From positions 4,157,001-4,221,000 of the forward strand of contig NZ_CP005083.1 of assembly GCF_001563265.1 (NCBI RefSeq): 64,000 nt of DNA, given 5' to 3'. Made by a program: the position numbers and the translations under genes. Of the stretch, positions 27,792 to 35,981 are shown piece by piece. The notes under the pieces were generated by a model that was not told the origin of the DNA, made no database searches, and was given only the letters and a program-made list of their open reading frames with translations. Each line of letters starts with the position of its first letter. Position 1 is the first letter of the stretch. The stretch is from Sphingobium sp. TKS. GTDB lineage: Bacteria; Pseudomonadota; Alphaproteobacteria; Sphingomonadales; Sphingomonadaceae.

Positions 27792-29060
27792 ATGGAAATG
27801 AGCCGGGTCGCCGGGAAAGAGCCTTATTCGATATTTCAACGACCAGGCAGCGTAGTCTGGTGGGTGCGGTTCAGCATCCGGGGCGAAGGCCAGATCAGGA
27901 AATCCCTGGGCACGTCTGACGAAGCCGAGGCGCAGCGCAAGGCAGCGAAGCTCTGGCATGAGGCGCAGTATCGAAAAGAGAACGGGCTACGCGCCGTCCA
28001 GCGCACGTTTCGGACCGTGGCTGAAGAATTTTGCGATCATATGGATCGTCTCTCTGAGCGCGGCGAGGTTCGGCATGATCGTGGCGACCGAATCAGGCCG
28101 TTGGTGGAACGCTATTTCGTCCCCTTCTTCGACAAGAAGCCCATCGACGCGATCACGGACGCCGACGCGATTCGCTATATGGAATGGCGTAAGACGTTCT
28201 GGACGACTGGCCCCGGCAAGGATCAGACGCATATCGAATATATCCGGGCTGGAAAGAGGGTGAGGCGACCGGCAACGGAAATGCGCCGCGTCCCCAGCCT
28301 GAGCAGCCAGCGGGGTGAAGCTGTCGTGCTGCGGCAACTTTTCCGGCAGGCGGCGAAGTGGGGCTATATCAACCAGAGCCAGATACCGGATGTGGACACG
28401 CCGCGCGTGCCACCATCGCCCCGGCCCAGCTATTCGTCAGGCGAAATGGACAGGCTGCTCAAGCTTGCCCAAAAGCGGATGCACGATCAGCAGGTCAATG
28501 AGGAAGTCCGCCGCGACCGGAGGATTCTCTACGCTTATATCACCATCGCGTGCTGTACCGGGATGCGTCCCACCGAGTTGCGAAATCTGAACTGGGGCGA
28601 TCTGCTCGGCTATCGCGAAGGCTTGGGCAAGCGGTTGGGTGATCGCGACATTCGAATCAGGGCGCGGGGGAAAGGCAAGTCTCGTGAGTTCATTCCGTTG
28701 GAATATGGCCTAGGCGAGTTCGACCGGCTGTGGCGCATGTGGAAATCCCATCATGACGATAATGAGCCGACCGACGGCGATCCGGTGTTTGCTGCGCCGG
28801 ATGGTCGGCGGCTGACCTCAATCAACAAAAGCCTTAACGCATTGCTGGAAGCAGCCGGATTGAAAGAGGATCATTGCGGCAAGAAGCGCGATGCCTACAG
28901 CTTCCGGCATTTCTATATTTCCCAGCAGCTACGCGCCGGGGTGGATGTGTTTGTGCTGGCGCGCAACACCGGCACCAGCCCCGACATGATCGACAAATTT
29001 TATGGGCAGGTCAGCGTCGAGCAGTTCAAAGATGCGCTACGACCCGACTGGATTGCATAA
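27792..29060 (+). CDS. Tyrosine recombinase/integrase
   Basis: A 422-residue phage-type site-specific recombinase. The N-terminal part is an arm- or SAM-like DNA-binding region. The catalytic domain has the first arginine in CCTGMRPTELRNL, a lysine in RARGKGKSREFIPL, the box II arginine and histidine in AYSFRHFYIS, and the nucleophile tyrosine in MIDKFYGQ. The first histidine of the usual HxLRH box is tyrosine here (Y-S-F-R-H). The gene lies 220 bp after tRNA-Phe, in lower-GC DNA, and probably mediated insertion of the small island that ends near 30058. Confidence 0.9.
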   Translation: MEMSRVAGKEPYSIFQRPGSVVWWVRFSIRGEGQIRKSLGTSDEAEAQRKAAKLWHEAQYRKENGLRAVQRTFRTVAEEFCDHMDRLSERGEVRHDRGDRIRPLVERYFVPFFDKKPIDAITDADAIRYMEWRKTFWTTGPGKDQTHIEYIRAGKRVRRPATEMRRVPSLSSQRGEAVVLRQLFRQAAKWGYINQSQIPDVDTPRVPPSPRPSYSSGEMDRLLKLAQKRMHDQQVNEEVRRDRRILYAYITIACCTGMRPTELRNLNWGDLLGYREGLGKRLGDRDIRIRARGKGKSREFIPLEYGLGEFDRLWRMWKSHHDDNEPTDGDPVFAAPDGRRLTSINKSLNALLEAAGLKEDHCGKKRDAYSFRHFYISQQLRAGVDVFVLARNTGTSPDMIDKFYGQVSVEQFKDALRPDWIA

Positions 29061-29072
29061 TCATGGATGGCC

Positions 29073-29306
29073 TCATTCCATCAATAATCCGAGTTTGACA
29101 TCCAACGCCTTTGCGATCTTCTCCACGACATCCAGAGACGGGTTGCGTTTCCCGCTTTCGATTTCGCTTATGTAACTGCGCTTCACATCTGCTTCGAAGG
29201 CAAGCTGTTCCTGGGTCCAACCTTTTTGCGTTCGAACCCCATATGCGGCAGTCCAACCTTCCGATGGAGTGACGGCAGGTACCTCGAGCGAGAATGCGCA
29301 AAGCAC
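29073..29306 (-). CDS. XRE-family helix-turn-helix regulator
   Basis: A 77-residue protein whose residues 26-74 (QKGWTQEQLAFEADVKRSYI, then SEIESGKRNPSLDVVEKIAK) form a classic Cro/C1 DNA-binding domain. The N-terminal 20 residues are unusual and the true start may be later, so a shorter regulator is possible. It points at the integrase gene (stops 13 bp apart, convergent). Inverted GATTCG motifs lie just upstream of its start. Confidence 0.8.
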   Translation of the reverse strand: MLCAFSLEVPAVTPSEGWTAAYGVRTQKGWTQEQLAFEADVKRSYISEIESGKRNPSLDVVEKIAKALDVKLGLLME

Positions 29307-29661
29307 ATTTGATTCGAATCGTTCAGTCTCCGAATCAAAATCCCTGCTCGATGTAAGGCCCCATACTGGGTTGGCGAATGCGAATGCCGATCAAAGGAAG
29401 ATTCTTGTGATCGCACTACTCGCTATTTCGGTGGTTTTGTTCTTGATCTTCATTCGGTTGGGTTCAGCGCTGGATTACAGCCGCTCGATGATGATCCTCC
29501 CGCTCTCGGAGGTGCCCAATCCCAACGCTTTTCTGCCTTTTCAAAAAGCGACGTATAGCTGGGGTATTGTGGCAAGATATGGCCCTCTGGGCGTTGTGCT
29601 CGGGCTCGTTGTGCCGATTACGCTGAGCTTCACCGCGCTTTTTGTTAAGCGGGCGAACTGA
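29269..29661 (+). CDS. Hypothetical two-helix membrane protein
   Basis: A 130-residue frame opening with a GTG at 29269 that overlaps the divergent XRE gene start; a later start is quite possible. Two strong hydrophobic helices (ILVIALLAISVVLFLIFIRL near 45-65 and VVLGLVVPITLSFTALFV near 108-126) support a real membrane protein. I do not recognise a family. It lies in the tRNA-bounded island. Confidence 0.5.
   Translation: MTAGTSSENAQSTFDSNRSVSESKSLLDVRPHTGLANANADQRKILVIALLAISVVLFLIFIRLGSALDYSRSMMILPLSEVPNPNAFLPFQKATYSWGIVARYGPLGVVLGLVVPITLSFTALFVKRAN
29308..29339. promoter_or_regulatory. Inverted repeats at the XRE regulator start, candidate operator
   Basis: TTTGATTCG (29308-29316) and CGAATCAAA (29331-29339) are 9-bp arms. 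Inside, GATTCGAATC (29311-29320) is itself a 10-bp palindrome. The site lies 2-33 bp upstream of the XRE start, so autoregulation is plausible. Confidence 0.45.
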
Positions 29662-29732
29662 CTATCAGGACGACGGTTAAGCGGCGGTGCCGAATGTCGC
29701 GTTGAATAGGTCGCGCTAATCCCGCCGTTTGT

Positions 29733-29766
29733 AAAAGGCGTGTGTCAGGAAAAAAGCACACCTTTT
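29733..29766 (+). terminator. Hairpin ending in T-run after the membrane protein gene
   Basis: AAAAGGCGTG pairs with CACACCTTTT with one mismatch and an A-rich loop. It lies 72 bp after the stop at 29661. Confidence 0.5.
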
Positions 29767-30009
29767 GGATAGTCCTTCGAAAAAATCCCAAAAATTCTGC
29801 GAGACATCATGAACCCCCGTCCCCCATTGCCGAATCTAAATCCCCCTCCCGGGGGCCTCTAGAAACAAGAATCCCTTCTAGTCCGCTCCGGCGCAGTAGT
29901 CCCTTCCCTGCATTGGCGACCAATCACAGATAGGCAAAGGAAGTCAAAGAAGGCTGGACTCGTGGCATCGAACTTTCCGGGTCAGTGTGGGGCCAAATGT
30001 GGGGCTTTA

Positions 30010-30038
30010 AGATCGGGGAACAAAAAATGCCCCGATCT
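30010..30038 (-). terminator. Hairpin downstream of tRNA-Ser
   Basis: AGATCGGGG and CCCCGATCT form a perfect 9-bp stem with an 11-nt loop, 21 bp past the tRNA-Ser 3' end on the minus strand. It may end the tRNA transcript. Confidence 0.5.
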
Positions 30039-30058
30039 CAAGTGGATAGGGGAAAAGG

Positions 30059-30150
30059 TGGCGGAGACGGAGGGATTCGAACCCTCGGTAGCCCCTTAAG
30101 GCTACGACGGTTTAGCAAACCGCTGGTTTCAGCCACTCACCCACGTCTCC
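30059..30150 (-). tRNA. tRNA-Ser (GCU)
   Basis: A class II cloverleaf read on the minus strand. The acceptor stem GGAGACG pairs with CGTCTCC, with G as discriminator and CCA encoded. The anticodon loop TTGCTAA carries GCT (30116-30114). The long variable arm is TCGTAGCC...GGGCTACCGA, and the T-arm is GAGGGTTCGAATCCCTC. Confidence 0.96.
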
Positions 30151-30380
30151 GCACGAATTTGCCCACCGGATGAGGTGAGCAGTGGCTAGATGTCGGCCTA
30201 TAGCGGCGGCTTTCATGCATGGCAACGGTCCGCAGCGGAGAAAAATCGCGCTTATTTCGAAAAGAGGATTCGGACTGGCGCGGAATCGACTCGGGTCGCC
30301 GTTCGTTCATTGTCGTTTCAGCTTGTTCCCCGATAATCTGAAATATGGTTGAAGTGCGGGTTCTTTGGGGAGTAGCGGGC

Positions 30381-31193
30381 ATGATCGGGATTTTGGGGCG
30401 GGTATCGGCCCGCGCAGCGCGGGCGGGCGCTCTGGCGGTCGCGCTGGCGGGCATGACGCTGGCGCCGGTCGCCGCACAGGCGCAAGTGCGCACCGTCGAT
30501 CCCAACAGCGCCATCGATTCCGACCTGGCGCCCGTGCCGCAGCAGAACAGCACGCCCAGCGATCCGGGCATCGATCCCGACGTCCAGTCGGGCAGCAGCG
30601 CGCCCGCCGACAGCGGCGCGCCCTATAATCCGCCCCCGGCCGCTTCAGACTCCACGGCGACCGGCGCGCCAGTGACGGCCAACTCTCCCCCCGCGGCGAT
30701 CGCTCCCGGCGATTCCTATCAGCAGGACGACCTGATCGGCGCGGCCGAGGGAGTGTTCGGCAAGGGCGCGGCAGGGCTGGCCGGCATCATCGAGAAGATC
30801 CTGAAGGATCAGGGCCGGCCCAATGCCTATATTGCCGGGCGCGAGGCGTCGGGCGCGTTCGTCGTCGGCCTGCGCTATGGTTCGGGCACGCTCAATCACA
30901 AGATCGAGGGCAAGCGCGAGGTCTATTGGACCGGCCCGTCCATCGGCTTCGACGTGGGCGGCAATGCGGCCAATACCTTCGTGCTCGTTTACAATCTCTA
31001 CGATACCCAGGAACTTTATCACCGCTTCCCGGCAGCCGAGGGCACGGCCTATCTGGTGGGCGGCTTCACCGCCAGCTATCTGCGCTGGGGCAGCGTGGTG
31101 CTGATCCCGATCCGGCTGGGCGTGGGTTACCGGCTGGGCGTCAACGCCGGTTACATGAAGTTCACCGAGAAGCGGAACTGGCTGCCCTTCTGA
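30381..31193 (+). CDS. eipA: EipA-like DUF1134 envelope protein
   Basis: A periplasmic beta-barrel-type protein family that in Brucella (EipA) maintains envelope integrity. The 270 residues have a signal peptide (GALAVALAGMTLAPVAAQA, about 15-34) and a low-complexity Ser/Pro/Ala linker (about 35-105). The DUF1134 domain starts near 115 and includes FVVGLRYGSGTLNHKIEGKR, then SIGFDVGGNAANTFVLVYNL and YRLGVNAGYMKFT. The start at 30381 follows GGGGAG; an in-frame ATG at 30345 has no such site. Confidence 0.9.
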   Translation: MIGILGRVSARAARAGALAVALAGMTLAPVAAQAQVRTVDPNSAIDSDLAPVPQQNSTPSDPGIDPDVQSGSSAPADSGAPYNPPPAASDSTATGAPVTANSPPAAIAPGDSYQQDDLIGAAEGVFGKGAAGLAGIIEKILKDQGRPNAYIAGREASGAFVVGLRYGSGTLNHKIEGKREVYWTGPSIGFDVGGNAANTFVLVYNLYDTQELYHRFPAAEGTAYLVGGFTASYLRWGSVVLIPIRLGVGYRLGVNAGYMKFTEKRNWLPF

Positions 31194-31197
31194 ACCG

Positions 31198-32280
31198 TCA
31201 GAGCAGGAGGCGGAGCTGTTCGCCCGCCTCCCCGTCCGGTTCCTCCTGATCGAGATTGTGGACGCCCAGACCCAATAGCCGCGCCCCCATGCGTAGCGGC
31301 AATTGGGCGCGCAGCAGCGCCCGGCCCGTCTCCGCCAATATGTCGGGCGAGCGCACCGGGCCGCCGAAGCTTTTCGACCGCGTGATGATCCTGAAATCCG
31401 CGAACTTGACCTTGAGCACGACCGTCCGGCCATAGGCGCCGCTCTTTTCGATGCGGCTCCAGAGGTTGACTGCGATCCTGTCGATTTCCGTGATCAGCGC
31501 GTCCTCGGTCGTCAGATCGTCGAAGAAAGTATCCTCGACGCTGACCGATTTGCGTTCCTGCCGTTCGTGCACGGGGCGGTCGTCCTCGCCCCGCGAGGCG
31601 CGATAATAATAATGGGCGGCGCTGCCGAAATGATGCTGGAGGAAGGCCAGATTGCGAGCGCGCAAATCCGCGCCGGTTTCTATGCCGAGCGCCTGCATCC
31701 GCTTCGCCGTGACCGGCCCCACGCCATGGATGCGCCGCACCGGCATGTTCGCGATGAAGGCCGCCCCTTCCTCCGGCCGGACGACGCAGATGCCGTCGGG
31801 CTTGTTCTGGTCGGACGCCAGCTTGGCGATCAGCTTGTTATAGGACACTCCAGCCGAAGCGGTGAGCCCGGTTTCCTCCCGGATCAGGCGGCGGATTTCC
31901 TCCGCTATGCGCGTGGCCGAAGCGATGCCCGGCTTGTTCAGCGTGACGTCGAGATAGGCTTCGTCCAGCGAAAGCGGCTGGATGATGTCAGTGAAGCGCG
32001 AGAAAATCTCCCGCACCTGCGCCGAAACAGCGCGATAGACCTCGAAACGGGGGCGGACGAACAGCAGGTCGGGGCAGAGCCGCCGCGCCCTGGCGCCGGG
32101 CATGGCGGAGCGGACGCCATATTTGCGCGCTTCATAGCTGGCCGTCGCGACTACGCCGCGCGGACCGCCGCCGCCGACCGCCAGCGGCTTGCCGCGAAGG
32201 CTGGGATCGTCACGCTGCTCGACCGACGCGTAAAAGGCATCCATGTCGATATGGATGATCTTGCGCGGCGGGACTTCCAT
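31198..32280 (-). CDS. dinB: DNA polymerase IV
   Basis: Error-prone Y-family polymerase that copies past damaged bases. The 360 residues have catalytic acidic motifs HIDMDAFYASVEQ (about 10-22) and PLSLDEAYLDVT (about 102-113), the steric-gate region, RIHGVGPVTAKRMQALGI in the helix-hairpin-helix, and a little-finger domain. No LexA box was recognised upstream. It converges with eipA, with only 4 bp between the stops. Confidence 0.95.
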   Translation of the reverse strand: MEVPPRKIIHIDMDAFYASVEQRDDPSLRGKPLAVGGGGPRGVVATASYEARKYGVRSAMPGARARRLCPDLLFVRPRFEVYRAVSAQVREIFSRFTDIIQPLSLDEAYLDVTLNKPGIASATRIAEEIRRLIREETGLTASAGVSYNKLIAKLASDQNKPDGICVVRPEEGAAFIANMPVRRIHGVGPVTAKRMQALGIETGADLRARNLAFLQHHFGSAAHYYYRASRGEDDRPVHERQERKSVSVEDTFFDDLTTEDALITEIDRIAVNLWSRIEKSGAYGRTVVLKVKFADFRIITRSKSFGGPVRSPDILAETGRALLRAQLPLRMGARLLGLGVHNLDQEEPDGEAGEQLRLLL

Positions 32281-32352
32281 GGTCCGCGCTTATGCCACAG
32301 GGCGGAACGGAAGGGAAACGGAAGCCGCTCCTCAGCACCGCCCGCGCCAACC

Positions 32353-32877
32353 TCATTTCTTGTCCTTGAGCGACAGCAGCGCGGCGAAGGGACTGGCTTG
32401 CTCCTCGCTCAGCACGCCCGCTTCGCGCAGGATGCTGTCAGCTTTAGGCGAGCGCGGGTAGGGCGTCATGGCCAGCGCCACCGTCTCGGCAACCGCTTCG
32501 CCCATGTCGATGACCAGGCCGTCGAAACCTATTGTGTCGCAATCCTCCGCGTCCAGTTCCAGCTCGTCCGCTTCGGGCACCTCTGCGCCTTCCTTGACGA
32601 AGCGCAGGAGGAAATCGGTATCCACCTTTTCAGGCACCGCCACGCTGGTCGCGACGCAGGGCTGGGCCAGCGCGGCACGCACCCTCCCCTTGGCGAAGAT
32701 AGCGCCATTTTCTTCGCTCAACGCATAATCCGCCTCCAGCCGGTCGAGAGCGAGCAGATGGAAGCGCTTGGCCAACGCCTCGCGTTCGGCGGCGTCGGCG
32801 GTGATGGTCACCGGCTGCGCATGGCGGGCAAGCTGATCGATTCGGACAGGCCGCGAAAATTCGGGAACAGCGTTCAT
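32353..32877 (-). CDS. DUF177 family protein (YceD-like)
   Basis: A 174-residue protein of the YceD/DUF177 family, linked in other bacteria to 23S rRNA accumulation and usually encoded beside rpmF. Recognisable are a cysteine-containing LAQPCVATSVAVPEKVDTDF, then an acidic ELELDAEDCDTIGFDGLVID. rpmF is not here. Start ATG at 32877 overlaps the stop of the upstream chaperone gene by 4 bp, so the two are translationally coupled. Confidence 0.88.
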   Translation of the reverse strand: MNAVPEFSRPVRIDQLARHAQPVTITADAAEREALAKRFHLLALDRLEADYALSEENGAIFAKGRVRAALAQPCVATSVAVPEKVDTDFLLRFVKEGAEVPEADELELDAEDCDTIGFDGLVIDMGEAVAETVALAMTPYPRSPKADSILREAGVLSEEQASPFAALLSLKDKK

Positions 32878-33389
32878 CCAAGGTCTCCCGCCGTCAGGGC
32901 ATCGCGGCTGAGGCAGCCGAGCCTGACCCAGCGCGAGCGCAGATGCGATTCGACATGAGCCAGCGCATCGGCGGACGGCGCCTCGCCACGATAGAGATTG
33001 CGCGCGATCGCTTCGCTGAGTTCCGCTTCGCCCGACAGCGCCGCGCGATAGGCCGCAAGACGCCCGCCCAGCGCGCTCACCATGCGGCCGATATGCTTGC
33101 CCACGACGACATCGCCAATGCCCTCCTGCCGGAGCTGGCCGTCCATATCGTCCACGAACAGCTCGGTCAGCCAGACGCTTTCCTGGCGTCCGCCCTGCGC
33201 CTCCAGCCGCATCAACGCTTGCGCGAGGATGGCGACGATCATGTCGAACCGCCCGTCCATCGTGTCGGGAACCTGCCCCTCCACATACCAATGGGGCTGC
33301 CGACCTTCCGCGACGATGGCGTTATAAAGGGTACGCATCGCGTCCTTGGGGTCGCTCTGTGCGAACAGACGCTGAAAGATGCTGGGCAT
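32874..33389 (-). CDS. Ubiquinol-cytochrome c chaperone (CBP3-like)
   Basis: A 171-residue protein with the family's helical core: MRTLYNAIVAEGRQPHWYVE, VPDTMDGRFDMIVAILAQAL, ELFVDDMDGQLRQEGIGDVV and GKHIGRMVSALGGRLAAY. In mitochondria CBP3 assists assembly of cytochrome b into complex III. A similar role in bacterial bc1 assembly is inferred. ATG at 33389 has AGGAAAC upstream. Longer upstream reading frame lacks similarity. Confidence 0.9.
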   Translation of the reverse strand: MPSIFQRLFAQSDPKDAMRTLYNAIVAEGRQPHWYVEGQVPDTMDGRFDMIVAILAQALMRLEAQGGRQESVWLTELFVDDMDGQLRQEGIGDVVVGKHIGRMVSALGGRLAAYRAALSGEAELSEAIARNLYRGEAPSADALAHVESHLRSRWVRLGCLSRDALTAGDLG

Positions 33390-33531
33390 GACTGTGACTG
33401 TTTCCTGGCTGAACCGAACGGCGGCCCCTTGCCGAGGCCCGCGCATTTCCATATTGATCGCCCGGCCGCCCGATGCAATGGCGGCTTTGTTTTTCGGCAA
33501 GGTCCGGGGCGTGCCCCCGCAGGAGAAGTTC

Positions 33532-34047
33532 ATGCGCCAGTTCAGCCGCCAATCCCGCACCGGGCGGATTTTGCTTGGCGCAGGCCTTTGCGCGCTGCTT
33601 CTGGGCGCGTCGGGCTGCACCCGCATCCGCACCCATCAGGGCTATCAGGTCGACAAGCTGCTGGTCGATTCGGTGCAGCCGGGCATCGACAACCGCGCAT
33701 CGGTGGAAGGAACGCTGGGCCGGCCGAGCTTTACCGCGCAGTTCGGTGACCAGGACTGGTATTATGTGTCGCGGGACATGCGCTCGCTCGCTTTTTCAAA
33801 CCCCAAGCCGGTGTCGCAGACCGTGCTGCACGTCCGCTTCGATGCGGCCGGCAATGTCGTGGCTGTGGACCGCATGGGACTGGAGCAAGTCGCGAAGATT
33901 TCCCCTGCGGGCGACAAGACGCCGACGCTGGGCCGCCATCGCAGCCTGTTCGATGAGATTTTCGGCAATATCGGCGCGGTCGGCGCCGGCGGCATGGGCG
34001 GCGGTGGCGGCGGCAGCAACACCGGCGGCGGCCCGAACGGTAGCTGA
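33532..34047 (+). CDS. bamE: BamE/SmpA-family outer-membrane lipoprotein
   Basis: Accessory lipoprotein of the barrel-assembly (BAM) machine. The 171 residues have a signal peptide with lipobox LLGASGC (Cys about 28). The BamE domain follows: YQVDKLLVDSVQPGIDNRAS, VEGTLGRPSFTAQFGDQDWY and YVSRDMRS. The C-terminus is glycine-rich (GGMGGGGGGSNTGGG), probably flexible. The start at 33532 follows AGGAG. It is divergent from the CBP3-like gene. Confidence 0.9.
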   Translation: MRQFSRQSRTGRILLGAGLCALLLGASGCTRIRTHQGYQVDKLLVDSVQPGIDNRASVEGTLGRPSFTAQFGDQDWYYVSRDMRSLAFSNPKPVSQTVLHVRFDAAGNVVAVDRMGLEQVAKISPAGDKTPTLGRHRSLFDEIFGNIGAVGAGGMGGGGGGSNTGGGPNGS

Positions 34048-34086
34048 AGGGCAGTATAGCATGTCATCCCGGCGGACGTTGGGGTT

Positions 34087-35001
34087 TCATCCTGCCCTAT
34101 CACCTGAGATCCTTTGCATCGACGCCTTGAGCATCGTTGCAACGCCCTGCTCCAAGGGCATCGGAGAATAGCCCAACGCCTTCAACCGGTGGATATTGAG
34201 GGCAGGAAATCCGCAATCTTCCCTCGCTCCGGCCTCATGCACCACCGATACGCCACTGCGCTCTGCCAACAATTGCGCCAGTTCCGCGATAGTGGTGCAT
34301 ACGCCGCTCCCGACATTGAACGGCCCGGCCCTGTCGCTGGCCAGCAACAGCAGCATCGCCTTCGCCACATCCTCGACATGGACGAGGTCCGAACCGAACG
34401 CTCCCGTGCCATGGATGCGGATCGGCCCGCCATTGGCTGCGGCTTGCGCCATAGCGCCAAGCGCGCCGCTCTGCTGACCCGGCCCATAGACCGAAGCCAA
34501 TCGCAGCGTCTGGAGCAGGACGTCCTCCCCCCGGCAGCGCTCCGCAGCATAGATTTCCTGGCCGACCTTCGAACCGAGATAATAGCCCCTGCTGCGCGGA
34601 AAGAGCGGCGCATGCTCATCCGGCGGCTCGGTGGCCGGGGCATAGGCATTGGCGCTGCTCGCCTGCATGATCCGCCCCACGCCCGCCCGCAGCGCTGCAT
34701 CGACCAGTTTGAGCGTAGCAAGCACATTGATCCGCCAGCAGCGCTCCGCTTCGGCCGGATCGCGATGGTCGGAGGGAATATGCGCGGCAAGATGGACCAG
34801 CGCCGTGCAACCGCCCAGCCCCGCGCTCTCGACAGCCGAAAGGTCGAGAAAAGCCCATTCATCCACCGGATCAGCGTCAGGCGGACGGCGACGGGCTAGG
34901 TGGCGGATGCGCCAGCCTTTTCGGCGCGCGGCCACCGCGAAATGACGGCCGACAAAGCCCGAACCGCCGGTCAGGGCCAGCAAGGGAGCGTCGCCGCTCA
35001 T
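34087..35001 (-). CDS. NAD-dependent epimerase/dehydratase (sugar nucleotide)
   Basis: A 304-residue short-chain dehydrogenase of the extended (GalE-like) type. LTGGSGFVGRHF near 9 binds NAD(P). The catalytic serine/threonine lies in QASSANAY (about 113-120) and the YxxxK pair in YYLGSKVGQE (about 140). Substrate is unknown; candidates are nucleotide-sugar 4-epimerisation or a related step. It overlaps the ATP-grasp gene by 4 bp and ends the long minus-strand polysaccharide operon. Confidence 0.9.
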   Translation of the reverse strand: MSGDAPLLALTGGSGFVGRHFAVAARRKGWRIRHLARRRPPDADPVDEWAFLDLSAVESAGLGGCTALVHLAAHIPSDHRDPAEAERCWRINVLATLKLVDAALRAGVGRIMQASSANAYAPATEPPDEHAPLFPRSRGYYLGSKVGQEIYAAERCRGEDVLLQTLRLASVYGPGQQSGALGAMAQAAANGGPIRIHGTGAFGSDLVHVEDVAKAMLLLLASDRAGPFNVGSGVCTTIAELAQLLAERSGVSVVHEAGAREDCGFPALNIHRLKALGYSPMPLEQGVATMLKASMQRISGDRAG

Positions 35002-35981
35002 TGCACCGCGTCGATGCGCTCCTGCGGCACGAACATCTCGTCCAGATAGCGCAGGATCACCCCCGACCGCACCGGCGGCTGCACGATCGGCGTGCCATGG
35101 AGCAGTTTCCGCACGCACATCTCCACCTCGTTGAAGCCCGCCATGGCGCGCAGCGGCGTCGTGCCGGAAAAGCGGGCATTGATTTCGAACACGCGGGGAG
35201 TTCCATCGGGATCGGTGCGGAACTGGAAATTGGCGGGACCATAGGGTTGCAGCGCCCGGCCGAGCGCCCGCACCTGTTCGTTCAATTCGGGATAGTCGGC
35301 GGCATAGGCGCGATAGGTGTTTCCGTCGCGCAGGTCGCGGCGCATCACGATCGACGCCTGCACCTCGCCATCGAAGACGAGCGTGCTGGCGGTGAACTCG
35401 CAATCGGGGTCGCCGACGCATTGCTGAATGACGAGACCGCTACGCCCTTCCCGCGCCAGCGCCAGTTCGGCGCGATCATGGACGAGCGATACGCCGACCG
35501 ATCGGGCGCCGATGCGCGGCTTGACCACCAGCGGAAAGCCGACATGGGCGATCAGCGCCTCTACCGCTTCCTCATCCTCGGCGGCGGCCGAAGCGGGGTG
35601 AGGCAGGCCCACGCTCGCGAAGAAGCGCGCGGTTTCCAGCTTGTCGTCGGCAATGGCGACGACGCGGGGATCGCTGACCAGCACATGCGTCCCGAACAGC
35701 GCCTCCAGCCGGTGCCGTTCCGCCGCGAACCAGGACAGCTCGACATCGGTGCCGACCAGCACGGCATCGGGCCGCTCCCGGTCCAGCAACTGATGGATTC
35801 GGTCGCCAAAGGCCGGGTCATTGGCGAAGGGCAGACGATAGGCGCCGTCCGCCCAATAAAGGCCCGCTGACAGCGGATTGGGATCGGCCGCGATCACGCT
35901 GCACCCCAATGTCGATTGCCGCAGCGACTTGATGATGCCCTGCCCCAGGACCGCGCCCGCGCCGGTGACGAGAATCTTCAT
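34998..35981 (-). CDS. ATP-grasp family ligase (carbamoyl-phosphate-synthase-like)
   Basis: The 327 residues start MKILVTGAGAVLGQGIIKSL, an N-terminal Rossmann-like preATP-grasp domain. The ATP-binding domain follows, with DDKLETARFFASVGLPHP, GFPLVVKPRIGARSVGV (about 150-166) and the magnesium-binding FEINARFSG (about 284-292). Such enzymes activate a carboxylate and join it to an amine or thiol. In a polysaccharide locus it might attach an amino acid to a uronic acid or similar. This is speculative. It is coupled to both neighbours by 4-bp overlaps. Confidence 0.85.
   Translation of the reverse strand: MKILVTGAGAVLGQGIIKSLRQSTLGCSVIAADPNPLSAGLYWADGAYRLPFANDPAFGDRIHQLLDRERPDAVLVGTDVELSWFAAERHRLEALFGTHVLVSDPRVVAIADDKLETARFFASVGLPHPASAAAEDEEAVEALIAHVGFPLVVKPRIGARSVGVSLVHDRAELALAREGRSGLVIQQCVGDPDCEFTASTLVFDGEVQASIVMRRDLRDGNTYRAYAADYPELNEQVRALGRALQPYGPANFQFRTDPDGTPRVFEINARFSGTTPLRAMAGFNEVEMCVRKLLHGTPIVQPPVRSGVILRYLDEMFVPQERIDAVQ

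Larger units (their letters stand above)
29662..30058. other. Gene-poor segment of the tRNA-bounded island
   Basis: About 400 bp without a supportable gene. It contains a hairpin at 29733-29766 (AAAAGGCGTG / CACACCTTTT, one mismatch) and a 9-bp stem at 30010-30038 (AGATCGGGG / CCCCGATCT) downstream of tRNA-Ser. No copy of the tRNA-Phe 3' end is seen here, so an intact right attachment site is absent. It looks like decayed mobile DNA. Confidence 0.6.

Noticed and set aside
29662..30058. Right attachment site (copy of tRNA-Phe 3' end)
   Set aside because: No stretch matching GGTTCGACTCC or CCCGGGCACCA was found, so attR is not claimed.
34048..34086. Long hairpin between the bamE-like and epimerase gene ends
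   Set aside because: Only short GGGCAG/CTGCCC ends pair over a long loop; support is weak for a terminator call.
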